DNA of 64,000 bases, taken from Bacillus sp. USDA818B3_A (lineage in GTDB: Bacteria > Bacillota > Bacilli > Bacillales > Cytobacillaceae). Location: positions 151,995 through 215,994 of the forward strand of contig NZ_JAABNN010000001.1 in assembly GCF_009928415.1 (NCBI RefSeq), written 5' to 3'. The notes under the pieces were generated by a model that had not been told where the DNA came from, did not search any database, and worked only from the letters and a program-made list of their open reading frames with translations. Shown piece after piece: positions 8,048 through 16,805 of the stretch (position 1 is the stretch's first letter; the number at the start of each line of letters is the position of its first letter). The translations under genes were made by a program, and so were the position numbers.

Positions 8048-10123
8048 ATGAGAAAACTTGAGTTACCGTTTATTTTGGCTGGTCCGATTGTCCGAAGAGT
8101 GGAATGCGATAGAGTATTTTTGTGGGTGGCTACAAGCAGGAAGACGGAGATTGAGGCAAGTTTGTATTTGATTCAGCCCGAAAGTCAAAGCAATTCATCC
8201 TATGAATATCAGATGATAGCTGCTAAAACGGAGACAACCTCCATTCGGGCCGGAAAACGGTTATACATTCATTTAATTAAAATTGTTCCTGTGGACGTCC
8301 CTTTTCCAGTCGACAGTTTAATTGGATATAACCTCCATTTTTCTCATAACTTGCAATCCGAGGATCTTGAAAGTCTTCATTACCTCACCTCTACTCACCC
8401 TGGCTGTCTTGTATATGGAAACCTGAAATACCCTTCCTTTGTGATAAAAAGTGGAAATACCCAAAGTAATATTATCTATGGTTCTTGCCGAAAGCCCCAT
8501 GGCGAGGAACAAGATGCACTCGCATTAGCAGATCGGATTTTAGAAAAAGAATATAACAATATAAACAAACGCCCTGATTCCCTTTTCTTAATGGGCGATC
8601 AAATTTATGCTGATGATGTAGCAGACCCTATCATTCTTCCTTTATCCACCCTCAGCCGCCGACTTATCGGCAGTAAAGAATCACTATTCACGCTCGATTC
8701 CCGCCTTAGTCAGGAGCCCAACTCGGCAGCGTTAACCAAAATCAGCGGAAGGCAATTTATTATTGAGAAGATTGCCCAATTTACCACCTCCCACCCCGAA
8801 AATCATTTGATCGAATTGGGAGAATATGCGGCAATGTATCTTTTAGCTTGGAATCCTGAAATATGGGCCGCCCTTCAGACCCAGCACCTGCTCCCATCCT
8901 TTGAGGAAGCAGAAAAGGCTAATATGATTCACTATACCTTCCCAAATAACTGCCGCTATAAAAAGGAACATAAAAAAGAACGTGAAAAACTAAAGGAACG
9001 TTTCCTAGATCAGCAAGAGGCGCTCATTTCCTTTCAGGACACACTCTGGCGTGTTAGAAGATTACTTGCCAATCTCCCCACCTATATGATCTTTGATGAC
9101 CATGACATCACTGATGATTGGAATCTTTCCGCTGAATGGAAAATGAATGTAAATAGTGCCCCTTTAGGAAAACATATCATTGCAAATGGGCTGACTGCCT
9201 ATTGGCTTTTTCAGGGCTGGGGAAATGACCCGGACGCATTTGATGATGTATTTATTAAAAATATGGTCAGCTATTCTAAAAGTTTACGTAAAGGAAATTC
9301 CCTCCAACAGCCCTATCAACAATGGTTAGAGACGCTCTGGAATTATAAGTCTTGGCATTACACTGCACCCACTTATCCTATCGCCGTTTTCCTTGATACC
9401 CGGACAATGCGTGACTACGATACAAATCCCAAGCCAATAAAATTTGGGTCTATTATCAAAGAAACTGAAGGATGCCCACAGCTAGTAAGCCAAGAAGGCT
9501 GGTCGGATATAACCCTCAAGCTTCATGCGAGCGGCTGGAAAAATGGCACCCCCTTAATAGTAGTCTCAGCCACACCCGTTTACGGTATGGGACTAATCGA
9601 GTCCTTTTTACATGACTATGTTTACCCATTCCAAGTAATAGGCGTAAAAGTTCAGACATCATTTGATTTTGAAGCATGGAAATATAACGGAAAAGGGTTT
9701 ACTGAATTTCTCACTCAAACCTCCAATTGGAATCCTTCACATCTGATCATTTTATCTGGTGATGTTCACTATGCCTCGGCTGTTAAAGCAACAGTCACAT
9801 TTGCAAATAATCAAACCTTATCAATCTGCCAACTTACAAGCAGCCCTTTTAAAAATATGAGTTTTTCAGGAGTCTGGGGTTTATTGATGAAATTGGTCAT
9901 CGGGGTGAACGCCTACAGCAGAAAAAGGAATGATATCCAAAGGTCCTGCTCCCTCGACTACACCATTACACACCATAAAATAAACTCCCAAACGACGCCT
10001 TATATATGGCAGGACCGCCTTCGCTATCAAGTCATCGATCATAAGTCAATCATAGCAACAAGCAACAATCTAGGGCTCGTCTCGATATCAGATGAAACCA
10101 TTCAAAACCAACTAATAAAATAA
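8048..10123 (+). CDS. PhoD-like metallophosphatase
   Basis: A 691-residue protein of the PhoD-like metallophosphatase superfamily. Metal-binding motifs appear in order: GSCRKPHGEEQD, FLMGDQIYADD, YMIFDDHDITDDWN, VFLDTRTMRDYD and LIILSGDVHYASA. No signal peptide is visible, so unlike secreted PhoD it is probably cytoplasmic, and it is longer than the usual ~550 residues because of inserts between the first two motifs. GTG 8042 is also possible, but GAGGTG is better spaced for ATG 8048. The gene is monocistronic and shares a terminator with the esterase. Substrate unknown. Confidence 0.8.
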   Translation: MRKLELPFILAGPIVRRVECDRVFLWVATSRKTEIEASLYLIQPESQSNSSYEYQMIAAKTETTSIRAGKRLYIHLIKIVPVDVPFPVDSLIGYNLHFSHNLQSEDLESLHYLTSTHPGCLVYGNLKYPSFVIKSGNTQSNIIYGSCRKPHGEEQDALALADRILEKEYNNINKRPDSLFLMGDQIYADDVADPIILPLSTLSRRLIGSKESLFTLDSRLSQEPNSAALTKISGRQFIIEKIAQFTTSHPENHLIELGEYAAMYLLAWNPEIWAALQTQHLLPSFEEAEKANMIHYTFPNNCRYKKEHKKEREKLKERFLDQQEALISFQDTLWRVRRLLANLPTYMIFDDHDITDDWNLSAEWKMNVNSAPLGKHIIANGLTAYWLFQGWGNDPDAFDDVFIKNMVSYSKSLRKGNSLQQPYQQWLETLWNYKSWHYTAPTYPIAVFLDTRTMRDYDTNPKPIKFGSIIKETEGCPQLVSQEGWSDITLKLHASGWKNGTPLIVVSATPVYGMGLIESFLHDYVYPFQVIGVKVQTSFDFEAWKYNGKGFTEFLTQTSNWNPSHLIILSGDVHYASAVKATVTFANNQTLSICQLTSSPFKNMSFSGVWGLLMKLVIGVNAYSRKRNDIQRSCSLDYTITHHKINSQTTPYIWQDRLRYQVIDHKSIIATSNNLGLVSISDETIQNQLIK

Positions 10124-10150
10124 GCGTAAAGATAAGAAATCTTTACGCTT
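10122..10150. terminator. bidirectional terminator
   Basis: AAGCGTAAAGAT (10122-10133) pairs with ATCTTTACGCTT (10139-10150). It overlaps the stop codons of both convergent genes. Confidence 0.8.
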
Positions 10151-11057
10151 TAAATACCTTCCTTATAAATCTGCCAATTTCTCTAGTCGACTTTTTTGCT
10201 TCTGGCAGAATATCCCCGCTTATCTGCCAAACATGCCACATTCCGTCCCATACCTGCAATGATACTTTCACACCAGCATCCCTGGCTTTCGCTTCAAGCA
10301 TCATGGCGTCACTCTGCAGAATTTCGTGTGTTCCCGATTGAATCAAAATAGGCGGCAAGCCAGTTAAATCGGCAAAAACGGGTGAAATTAACGGATGGTC
10401 GAGCGGTTCTGCTCCCGCATATAGTCGAGCTGCTTCTTTTACAGCCCGCAAGCTTAAATACGGGTCTACTTCTCCATTTTTCTGATAACTTTCCCCGCTG
10501 CTTGTTAAATCTACCCATGGTGACAGACAAACAATCCCAGCAGGCAGCGGCTCATTTTGATCCCTGAGAACGAGTGCTGTGGCTAAACACAAGCCTCCCC
10601 CTGCAGAATCCCCTGCAAACATAATATCCTCAGCAGCATAACCCTGACTTAACAGCCAACGGTACACATTGACCGAATCTTCAATCGCTGCAGGAAATGG
10701 ATGTTCCGGGGCCAGGCGATACTCAGGAAACAGCACCTTCACACCCGCTGCTTTTCCAATCCTTGCAGCTAGAGGCCGATGTGTATTCGCTGAACAAAAA
10801 GCATAACCCCCTCCGTGCAGATAAAGAATCACCTTATTTGGTAGAGGCATGCCCGTAGATAACCACTCCGCATACAATCCTTCTAATTGCAAAGGTACCG
10901 CCTGGCAATCCTTCGGAAGCTTGCCCATCCGGCTGGCAGCTGCGTCAAGCATTTCCCTCTGTTCCTCTATTTTCTTTTCCCTCACCCCTTTTTTAACTGC
11001 CCTTTTTACCGAAAGCTTAATTGCTTTTTCAAAAAAGTAACTTTGGAAACTTGACAT
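10143..11057 (-). CDS. alpha/beta-hydrolase esterase (HSL family)
   Basis: A 304-residue carboxylesterase/lipase of the hormone-sensitive-lipase family. The oxyanion motif HGGGY, the nucleophile elbow GDSAGG, the acid region SGTHEILQSDA and the late histidine in WDGMWHVWQ complete the Ser-Asp-His triad. The start at 11057 (MSSFQSYF) follows GGTGGAGTG. No signal peptide; likely cytosolic. Substrates are probably short-chain acyl esters, as for the family. Monocistronic. Confidence 0.88.
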   Translation of the reverse strand: MSSFQSYFFEKAIKLSVKRAVKKGVREKKIEEQREMLDAAASRMGKLPKDCQAVPLQLEGLYAEWLSTGMPLPNKVILYLHGGGYAFCSANTHRPLAARIGKAAGVKVLFPEYRLAPEHPFPAAIEDSVNVYRWLLSQGYAAEDIMFAGDSAGGGLCLATALVLRDQNEPLPAGIVCLSPWVDLTSSGESYQKNGEVDPYLSLRAVKEAARLYAGAEPLDHPLISPVFADLTGLPPILIQSGTHEILQSDAMMLEAKARDAGVKVSLQVWDGMWHVWQISGDILPEAKKSTREIGRFIRKVFKA

Positions 11058-11222
11058 GATTTCACTCCACCTTCTCACCCAATATCTGTTAATGTTATTA
11101 TACTAAAAAATAATACCCCTGATTGAAGCAATTGAAGCTAGTAACAATTCTTCTAAATTTCCGTAAATATTCTGTAACAATTTAAGCGTCTATAGTACAA
11201 TTAGCTTAACAGGAGGTGTTCA

Positions 11223-12545
11223 ATGGATCGTCTCACTGATCATTTAATTATTCTTTCCTTTGATTGTCTTTCCACTTTAGACCTGCCCATCTTAAAAGAA
11301 CTGCCACACTTTCAAACCATCCTCGCTAACGGGGCATTGGTTGAACAGGTGGAATCGATCTATCCATCCGTTACCTATCCATGTCATGCTACCATCGTTA
11401 CCGGAAATTATCCTAAACATCACGGCGTTATAAATAACACACTCCTGCAGCCAGGTATGGCCTCACCAGATTGGAACTGGTACCGCAAATGTATTCGTGG
11501 AACAACCCTTTATGACGAAGTTAAAAAAGCAAACATGACCACAGCCGCCCTTCTTTGGCCAGTAACTGCCGGGGCTGACATTGACTTCAACATGCCGGAA
11601 ATCTTCGCAAATCGGCCATGGAAAAATCAAATCGTTGTTTCATTAATGAATGGTTCCCCTCTTTTTCAATGGGAAATGAACAAACGCTACGGTCATATCC
11701 GAAAGGGTCTTAAACAGCCCGAGTTGGACGATTTCGTCCTCGAGTCGGCAGTTGATACCATAAAACATAAGATGCCTAATTTATTAATGGTCCACTTTAC
11801 CGATCTAGATACCCAGCGCCATGATCACGGCTTTTCTTCACAAGATGCAATTACCGCCCTTCACCGTCATAACAGCCGCCTTGGCAGAATCCTAAAAGCA
11901 TTAGAGGAAGCAGGTATTCATGAACAATCCACAGTCATCGCTTTAGGCGATCACAGTGCCTTAGATGAACAAAAAGCGATTAGCATCAATGTCCTGCTGC
12001 ATAAACAACACTTACTCACCACTAACACAAATGGAAAGTTAATAGATTGGAAGGCCTATTGTAAAAGCTGTGATGGCTCCGCATATATTTATCTAAAGGA
12101 CCCAGGTGATGAACAAACACTTCAAATCGTTCACAAGCTCTTAGATTTAATGCTGGACGAACCAGACTTCGGGATTGAAAAATTTATTACCGGAGTAGAA
12201 GCAGCAGCACTTGGAGCAGATCCGGCCTGTGCCTTTATGATCGAAGCAAGACGGGGATTTTATTTTTTAGAAGATTATACGGGGGAAGTGATTAAAACGA
12301 TTACAAAAGAAGAGACAAGAGCAAATAAAAAATATACTTTAGCCTGCCACGGCTACTCTCCTGAAAAAGAAAACTACGGAACGATTTTGATGGCAGCTGG
12401 AAAAGGAATTCAACAAGTCACATTGCCTTCCATCCGCCTCATCGATGAAGGCCCGACCTTTGCCAGACTTTTAGGTGTAAGCTTGGGAACTACCGATGGA
12501 AAAGTGATCGAAGAGTTGTTAACGTCAAAGGGGGAAGTTACATGA
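11223..12545 (+). CDS. alkaline-phosphatase-superfamily phosphodiesterase/pyrophosphatase
   Basis: A 440-residue member of the type I phosphodiesterase/nucleotide pyrophosphatase family. Two-metal motifs are present: LSFDCLS (first Asp), YPSVTYPCHATIVTGNYP with the Thr nucleophile, HFTDLDTQRHDHG, ALGDHSA, and a final His in ACHGYSPE. No signal peptide is seen, so it should act inside the cell. AGGAGGTG precedes the ATG. The stop overlaps the start of the downstream MFS gene (ATGA), so the two are probably translated together and may handle a related substrate, which the sequence does not reveal. Confidence 0.82.
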   Translation: MDRLTDHLIILSFDCLSTLDLPILKELPHFQTILANGALVEQVESIYPSVTYPCHATIVTGNYPKHHGVINNTLLQPGMASPDWNWYRKCIRGTTLYDEVKKANMTTAALLWPVTAGADIDFNMPEIFANRPWKNQIVVSLMNGSPLFQWEMNKRYGHIRKGLKQPELDDFVLESAVDTIKHKMPNLLMVHFTDLDTQRHDHGFSSQDAITALHRHNSRLGRILKALEEAGIHEQSTVIALGDHSALDEQKAISINVLLHKQHLLTTNTNGKLIDWKAYCKSCDGSAYIYLKDPGDEQTLQIVHKLLDLMLDEPDFGIEKFITGVEAAALGADPACAFMIEARRGFYFLEDYTGEVIKTITKEETRANKKYTLACHGYSPEKENYGTILMAAGKGIQQVTLPSIRLIDEGPTFARLLGVSLGTTDGKVIEELLTSKGEVT

Positions 12546-13816
12546 GTCGAATGTCAAAGCAAGAAAAGAGCTGGGTTTTCTATGACTGGGCAAACTCTGC
12601 CTACTCTATCCTGATTACAACCGCTATTTTTCCTTTATATTTTAAAGCAGCAGCGAACTCTTCAGGACTTGCTGCCTCCACTTCAACAGCCTATTGGGGC
12701 TATGCCAACTCGTTTGCAACCCTATTAATCTCACTTTGTGCTCCAATTTTAGGAAGCATTGCCGATTTTAAAGGCTTCAAAAAACGATTCTTCACCTTTT
12801 TCTTCGCACTTGGAATTATCTTCACTTTATTACTCGCAGTTGTACCAAGTCATCAATGGCTGACTCTCTTAATCTTCTACATGATTACAGTTATTGGCTT
12901 TGGCGGGACTAATATTTTCTATGATGCCTTCTTGGTCGATGTGACAACCGAAGAACGGATGAATCAAATTTCCTCCAAAGGCTTTGCAATGGGTTATATC
13001 GGCAGTACCATCCCGTTTATCCTGGGAATCACTCTAATATTATTATCCCAGCAGGGAATCCTCCCCCTTTCAGTTACGTCTGCCAGTCAAGCGGCATTTG
13101 CTATCACAGCACTTTGGTGGGGATTGTTTACGATTCCTATGCTGAAAAATGTAAGGCAGATATATTATAAGGAACGTGTTCCAAACCCGGTTGCCAATGG
13201 GTTTCGTCAGCTTTTTATAACATTTAAAAAAATAAGACTGTATCGTCCGTTATTCTTATTCTTATTAGCCTATTTCTTTTACATTGATGGAGTGAATACC
13301 ATCATTACGATGTCTACAGCATATGGCAGTGATTTGGGCATCACCTCAACCAACCTATTAATTATCCTGTTTGCGACACAAGTCGTAGCAGCACCGTTTG
13401 CGGTTCTGTACGGAAAGCTTGCTGACCGATTTAAGGGAAAAACGATGCTTTTAGTTGGAATATTTGTCTATGTCGTCATTTGTATCTATGCCTATTTTTT
13501 ACAAAGCACCTTGGATTTTTGGATTCTTGCTATGCTTGTTGCTTCTTCACAAGGAGGGATTCAGGCACTGAGCCGTTCCTACTTTGCTAAACTCGTGCCA
13601 AAAGAAAGCGCCAATGAGTTTTTTGGATTTTATAGCATCTTTTATAAATTCGCTGCGATCTTAGGTCCATTTTTAGTCGGATTAACTGCACAATTAACCG
13701 GGAATACCAATAGCGGTGTGTTTAGTTTGATCGTGCTATTTATTATTGGCGGGCTGCTCTTATTACGGGTACCAGAAACAGATTCAACCTCTAAATCCAA
13801 TTCTTTGTCACTATAA
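12542..13816 (+). CDS. MFS transporter, UMF1/Atg22 type (YxiO-like)
   Basis: A 424-residue integral membrane protein with about 12 helices. The N-terminal signature KSWVFYDWANSAYSILITTA is typical of the UMF1 branch (Atg22/YxiO-like) of the major facilitator superfamily, and the central ALSRSYFAKLVPKESANEFF helix is also characteristic. Atg22 exports amino acids from the yeast vacuole; bacterial substrates are unknown. It overlaps the preceding phosphodiesterase gene by four bases and ends at a strong terminator, so the two form a bicistronic unit. Confidence 0.85.
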   Translation: MSRMSKQEKSWVFYDWANSAYSILITTAIFPLYFKAAANSSGLAASTSTAYWGYANSFATLLISLCAPILGSIADFKGFKKRFFTFFFALGIIFTLLLAVVPSHQWLTLLIFYMITVIGFGGTNIFYDAFLVDVTTEERMNQISSKGFAMGYIGSTIPFILGITLILLSQQGILPLSVTSASQAAFAITALWWGLFTIPMLKNVRQIYYKERVPNPVANGFRQLFITFKKIRLYRPLFLFLLAYFFYIDGVNTIITMSTAYGSDLGITSTNLLIILFATQVVAAPFAVLYGKLADRFKGKTMLLVGIFVYVVICIYAYFLQSTLDFWILAMLVASSQGGIQALSRSYFAKLVPKESANEFFGFYSIFYKFAAILGPFLVGLTAQLTGNTNSGVFSLIVLFIIGGLLLLRVPETDSTSKSNSLSL

Positions 13817-13825
13817 GTTCCCAAC

Positions 13826-13859
13826 CACAGTGCAATTCACCTGTTGAAATTGCACTGTG
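13826..13859 (+). terminator. terminator of the phosphodiesterase-MFS operon
   Basis: CACAGTGCAATT pairs with AATTGCACTGTG, followed by TTTTATTTT. Confidence 0.8.
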
Positions 13860-13956
13860 ATTTTATTTTGATTGATTGTAGAACCTACGTTCGGTTATAC
13901 TGTAGATAACAGCTGTGTTTTTACATATCTAATAAAATTAAAGGAGAATATCCATA

Positions 13957-14361
13957 ATGATTACACCTTATTTAATGTTTAACAGAGAATGCGGCGAGGC
14001 GTTTAGCATGTACCAAAAAGCCTTTGATGGCGAAATGGTTTCTATTCAGAAGTATGGTGACATGCCTCCGAACCCTGAATTTCCAGTGGCTGAAAGTGAT
14101 AAGGATCTTGTTTTGCATGCCCAATTAAAATTAACAGACTCAGGTCTTATTTATGGATCGGATGGACATCGGAGCACCGAAGGCAGTCCAAAAGTTTCTA
14201 TCAGTGTAGAGTTAGACTCCGAGGGGCGTGCTAAAAAAGCATGGGACATCCTTAAAGATGGCGGTTCCGTTTATATGGAATTGCAGCCAACCTTCTTTTC
14301 CAAGCTGCATGGCTCCTTACAGGACAAATACGGAGTAACATGGATGTTTACGGTTAATTAA
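13957..14361 (+). CDS. VOC-superfamily protein (PhnB-like)
   Basis: A 134-residue vicinal-oxygen-chelate fold protein of the PhnB/3-demethylubiquinone-methyltransferase-like group. MITPYLMFNRECGEAFSMYQ is the standard opening, and GSDGHRSTE and the terminal DKYGVTWMF belong to the same family. These proteins are small dimers with unassigned function; the metal-binding glyoxalase residues are not clearly conserved. AAGGAGAA precedes the ATG. Monocistronic. Confidence 0.82.
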   Translation: MITPYLMFNRECGEAFSMYQKAFDGEMVSIQKYGDMPPNPEFPVAESDKDLVLHAQLKLTDSGLIYGSDGHRSTEGSPKVSISVELDSEGRAKKAWDILKDGGSVYMELQPTFFSKLHGSLQDKYGVTWMFTVN

Positions 14362-14368
14362 CTAAAAA

Positions 14369-14395
14369 CACCCAGGTGTTATATAAACCTGGGTG
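14369..14395. terminator. bidirectional terminator
   Basis: CACCCAGGT and ACCTGGGTG form a nine-base stem between the VOC gene and copZ. Confidence 0.75.
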
Positions 14396-14402
14396 CACTT
14401 TC

Positions 14403-14609
14403 TTATTTCACATCATATCCTTGGTCATCGATTGTTTCTTTAATTTTATTTAATGATACCAGTGCTGCATCAAACTCAATTTCCACTTGACCCTTGGCCA
14501 AGTCCACGGACACCTTTTGAACACCCTGAAGTTCTCCCACACTGCCTTCCACTGCTTTGACACAATGATCACAAGACATTCCACTTACATTTAATGTAGC
14601 ATGTTCCAT
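14403..14609 (-). CDS. copZ: copper chaperone CopZ
   Basis: A 68-residue heavy-metal-associated (HMA) domain protein. GMSCDHC (Cys13, Cys16) is the Cu(I)-binding motif, and the length and ferredoxin-like pattern match Bacillus CopZ, which carries Cu(I) to the CopA efflux ATPase and other targets. It follows csoR by ten bases and should share its copper-controlled promoter. A copA gene does not follow within this window; downstream is a terminator. Confidence 0.93.
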   Translation of the reverse strand: MEHATLNVSGMSCDHCVKAVEGSVGELQGVQKVSVDLAKGQVEIEFDAALVSLNKIKETIDDQGYDVK

Positions 14610-14619
14610 GATGTATTCC

Positions 14620-14973
14620 TCACTTTTTCATTAATTTTTGAATGGTTACTAGAACTTCATCTAAGACTTCTAGATCACCCTCTTGGATTCTTTCCACAAC
14701 ACAGCTTTTCATATGACCTTCAAGCAATAATTTAGCCACGCTATTTAACGCAGATTGTGTGGCAGCTATTTGATTTATAACATCATCACAATACGTATCC
14801 TTCTCAATCAATCCCTTGATCCCGCGAATTTGTCCTTCAATCCTGTTTAATCTTGTAACCAGATTACTTTTCACCTTATCTGAATGGTGGCTTTTACGAT
14901 GACTTCCGTCGGGATTGCAGCACGATTCTTCATCTATCTCCTGATTCAGCTCTTGTTTTTGTTCTTGAGACAT
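14620..14973 (-). CDS. csoR: copper-sensing repressor CsoR
   Basis: A 117-residue DUF156/CsoR-family repressor. Ligands Cys62 (DTYCDD), His87 and Cys91 (HMKSC) match the Cu(I) site of CsoR. The N-terminus is extended and metal-rich (CC at 18-19, His25, His29-30), not needed in the family core. Apo-CsoR represses and Cu(I) releases it. GGAGGCG precedes the ATG. The promoter carries a matching GC-rich operator, so it is likely autoregulated together with copZ. Confidence 0.93.
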   Translation of the reverse strand: MSQEQKQELNQEIDEESCCNPDGSHRKSHHSDKVKSNLVTRLNRIEGQIRGIKGLIEKDTYCDDVINQIAATQSALNSVAKLLLEGHMKSCVVERIQEGDLEVLDEVLVTIQKLMKK

Positions 14974-14998
14974 TCAAAACGCCTCCTTTTTTGGACTA

Positions 14999-15018
14999 AT
15001 TATATCATACCCCCGTAT
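14999..15018 (-). promoter_or_regulatory. csoR promoter -10 and CsoR operator
   Basis: On the minus strand ATACGGGGGTAT (15018-15007) resembles the known CsoR operator core and lies just upstream of a perfect TATAAT -10 box (15004-14999). Binding there would block RNA polymerase. Confidence 0.7.
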
Positions 15019-15094
15019 CGTAAAGCGATGGGTAAAGCCTACCCAATTATTTAAATATTCATTAAAATTACCCGTCTACTTTTAATATGGCTGC

Positions 15095-15559
15095 CTATAA
15101 ACTTTCAACAATCGTTTGTTGTATATTGCGAATGACATCTCCTCGGCTGATTACACCAACCACACGGCCTGCTCCATTAATTACAGGTAATTTTTTAAAG
15201 TGATGTTTAGCTAAAAGACTAATTACTGTTTCCATTTCATCCTCAGGACGGACAGTCACAATTCCATGTGTTTTTGCAATCTTGATAATTTCCATGTTTA
15301 TGATTTCACTAAGATGGGCATCCCTATCGGCTACTGCTATATAGGTCATGAAACTAAAATAATCGTGAATCCGCCGGTCTAATGGTTTGATGGCCCGTAA
15401 AATATCACCATCCGTAATCATGCCAGACAATGACCCATCCTTTTTCAAAATGGGTACACCGCCGATTTTTTTTTCTACAAAAATGGACATGACTTCTTTA
15501 ACAGTACTTTCTGGGCTGGCAGAAATCACGTCTCTCACCATAAAATCTCTTACTTTCAT
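15095..15559 (-). CDS. tandem CBS-domain protein
   Basis: A 154-residue protein made of two CBS motifs (about residues 5-60 and 95-150), a Bateman module that typically binds adenine nucleotides. Repeated landmarks are GGVPILKKDGSLSGMITDGDIL and KKLPVINGAGRVVGVISRGDVI (each quoted in part). The ATG at 15559 (MKVRDFM) is preferred over GTG 15568 because of GCGGTG spacing. It has no fused effector domain and no operon partner; its target is unknown. Confidence 0.8.
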   Translation of the reverse strand: MKVRDFMVRDVISASPESTVKEVMSIFVEKKIGGVPILKKDGSLSGMITDGDILRAIKPLDRRIHDYFSFMTYIAVADRDAHLSEIINMEIIKIAKTHGIVTVRPEDEMETVISLLAKHHFKKLPVINGAGRVVGVISRGDVIRNIQQTIVESL

Positions 15560-15698
15560 TATGGTCACCGCTTCCTTCGAATCGATTTTAAAAAAAATTT
15601 TATTGATTCCTTTTCTCTGCGTTCTAATTCCTTACCATGAAGAATATAATAAAATCCAACTTTCTTAAAAAGAGAAAATGAATGGGATTCTTATTTTT

Positions 15699-16346
15699 TT
15701 ATTCAGATGTTTCTGCATCACTTCCGCACAGTTGATTTAACACGGAAGGCGGAAACACCATCCGGCAAATAAGCTTGGCTAAGTCCTGATACGTACATTT
15801 CTTCTCAGCAAGACGGTCAAGGCCGTTTTCCACAATCACCATAATCGCCCAAGAGACGGTATCTAGGTCCAGATCATTCCAAATTAACCCTTTTTCCCTT
15901 GCTTGCTTTAAGCCCGAAAGGATTCTAGCATGTATCCTGCCCCTGGCATTTTCAAGTACGTCAGCAAGCTCCAAATCCTTTGATAACAGCTCTGGGAGAA
16001 CATGCCTGAGCCCGAACTCATGAATTCGGTTATAATGATTCTCCAAAGAAGAAGCCAATGTTGAAACAGGATCGTTAGATATCCAATTAATATCAGGCGG
16101 CAGATAGGTCTCAATCTGATTTTTGAGCAGCGACATCAATAGTTGGCGCTTATCAGAAAAATACCGATAAAAAGTTCCGGTAGCTACCCCTGCATGTGCT
16201 GCAATATCTTTTGCCGTTGTATTCTCATAACCCTTTGCTTGAAATAACGTATAACCACTTTCAATTAGTGCATTTCTTTTAGCTTGAGCCCGCTCCTGTT
16301 TTGGCAAAAATGGAAATTCTCCTACTAGCTTTTCATCATCTGACAT
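15699..16346 (-). CDS. TetR/AcrR-family transcriptional regulator
   Basis: A 215-residue regulator. The N-terminal TetR helix-turn-helix is clear: ALIESGYTLFQAKGYENTTA, then KDIAAHAGVATGTFYRYFSDK (residues about 28-70). The C-terminal ligand domain is of general type. Two almost identical palindromes in the divergent intergenic region (16385 and 16437) are the obvious operators; one overlaps its own promoter region, suggesting autorepression. The ligand is unknown and no transporter gene is adjacent. Confidence 0.85.
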   Translation of the reverse strand: MSDDEKLVGEFPFLPKQERAQAKRNALIESGYTLFQAKGYENTTAKDIAAHAGVATGTFYRYFSDKRQLLMSLLKNQIETYLPPDINWISNDPVSTLASSLENHYNRIHEFGLRHVLPELLSKDLELADVLENARGRIHARILSGLKQAREKGLIWNDLDLDTVSWAIMVIVENGLDRLAEKKCTYQDLAKLICRMVFPPSVLNQLCGSDAETSE

Positions 16347-16384
16347 GTCTTCACCTCATTATTATCATACCACGATTCAATAAT

Positions 16385-16400
16385 TTGAACCATAGTTCAA
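16385..16400. promoter_or_regulatory. palindromic operator 1
   Basis: TTGAACCATAGTTCAA, nearly perfect palindrome upstream of the TetR gene, close to its candidate -35 region (TTCAAA, 17-bp spacer, GATAAT on the minus strand). Confidence 0.65.
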
Positions 16401-16408
16401 CTTTAAAA

Positions 16409-16437
16409 TTGACAGATGAAACCAATTATGTGATACT
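16409..16437 (+). promoter_or_regulatory. sigma-A-like promoter between the two operators
   Basis: TTGACA (16409-16414), a 17-bp spacer and GATACT (16432-16437) read rightward, away from the TetR gene, towards the 53-residue gene. Confidence 0.5.
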
Positions 16438-16451
16438 TGAACTATAGTTCA
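16436..16451. promoter_or_regulatory. palindromic operator 2
   Basis: TTGAACTATAGTTCA contains the perfect palindrome TGAACTATAGTTCA. It overlaps the right end of the rightward -10 box and is centred about 52 bp from operator 1. Confidence 0.65.
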
Positions 16452-16603
16452 CTTTATATTTTTTTAACTTAATATATTTACATGAAAAGTTATTCTAGTA
16501 AGCAGGAAAATTACCGTTAATATGCGAATAATTAATGTATCTAAATTTTAGATTTCCATTTTTATATGATCCGTTTCTAATATTCTGGAAGGTGTTGATT
16601 AAT

Positions 16604-16765
16604 TTGGCAAACCAATTTGAATCTAAGAAAATATCTATTAATTCCACTATTTCACTAAAGGGAATTGTTAAAGCCATTTTCAACGATACCGTTCACGTTC
16701 AAATCGGAGGAAAAATTATACCGATTCCAGCTTCTGATTTTCTATTGGAAAAACCATCAAAATAA
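16604..16765 (+). CDS. hypothetical 53-residue protein
   Basis: A small protein starting at TTG 16604, placed by GGAAGGTG about eight bases upstream. The sequence ISLKGIVKAIFNDTVHVQIG followed by GKIIPIPASDFL suggests a small beta-rich domain. No family recognised. It lies downstream of a rightward promoter bracketed by two TetR-type palindromes, with a leader of about 160 bases, and ends at a strong terminator. Expression control by the neighbouring TetR protein is an inference. Confidence 0.5.
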   Translation: MANQFESKKISINSTISLKGIVKAIFNDTVHVQIGGKIIPIPASDFLLEKPSK

Positions 16766-16770
16766 TTAGT

Positions 16771-16800
16771 GAAGGCCCGTCACATTTGCGCGGGGCCTTC
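16771..16800. terminator. bidirectional terminator
   Basis: GAAGGCCC pairs with GGGCCTTC, with TCTTTTT after it on the plus strand; it serves the 53-residue gene and tag. Confidence 0.8.
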
Positions 16801-16805
16801 TCTTT

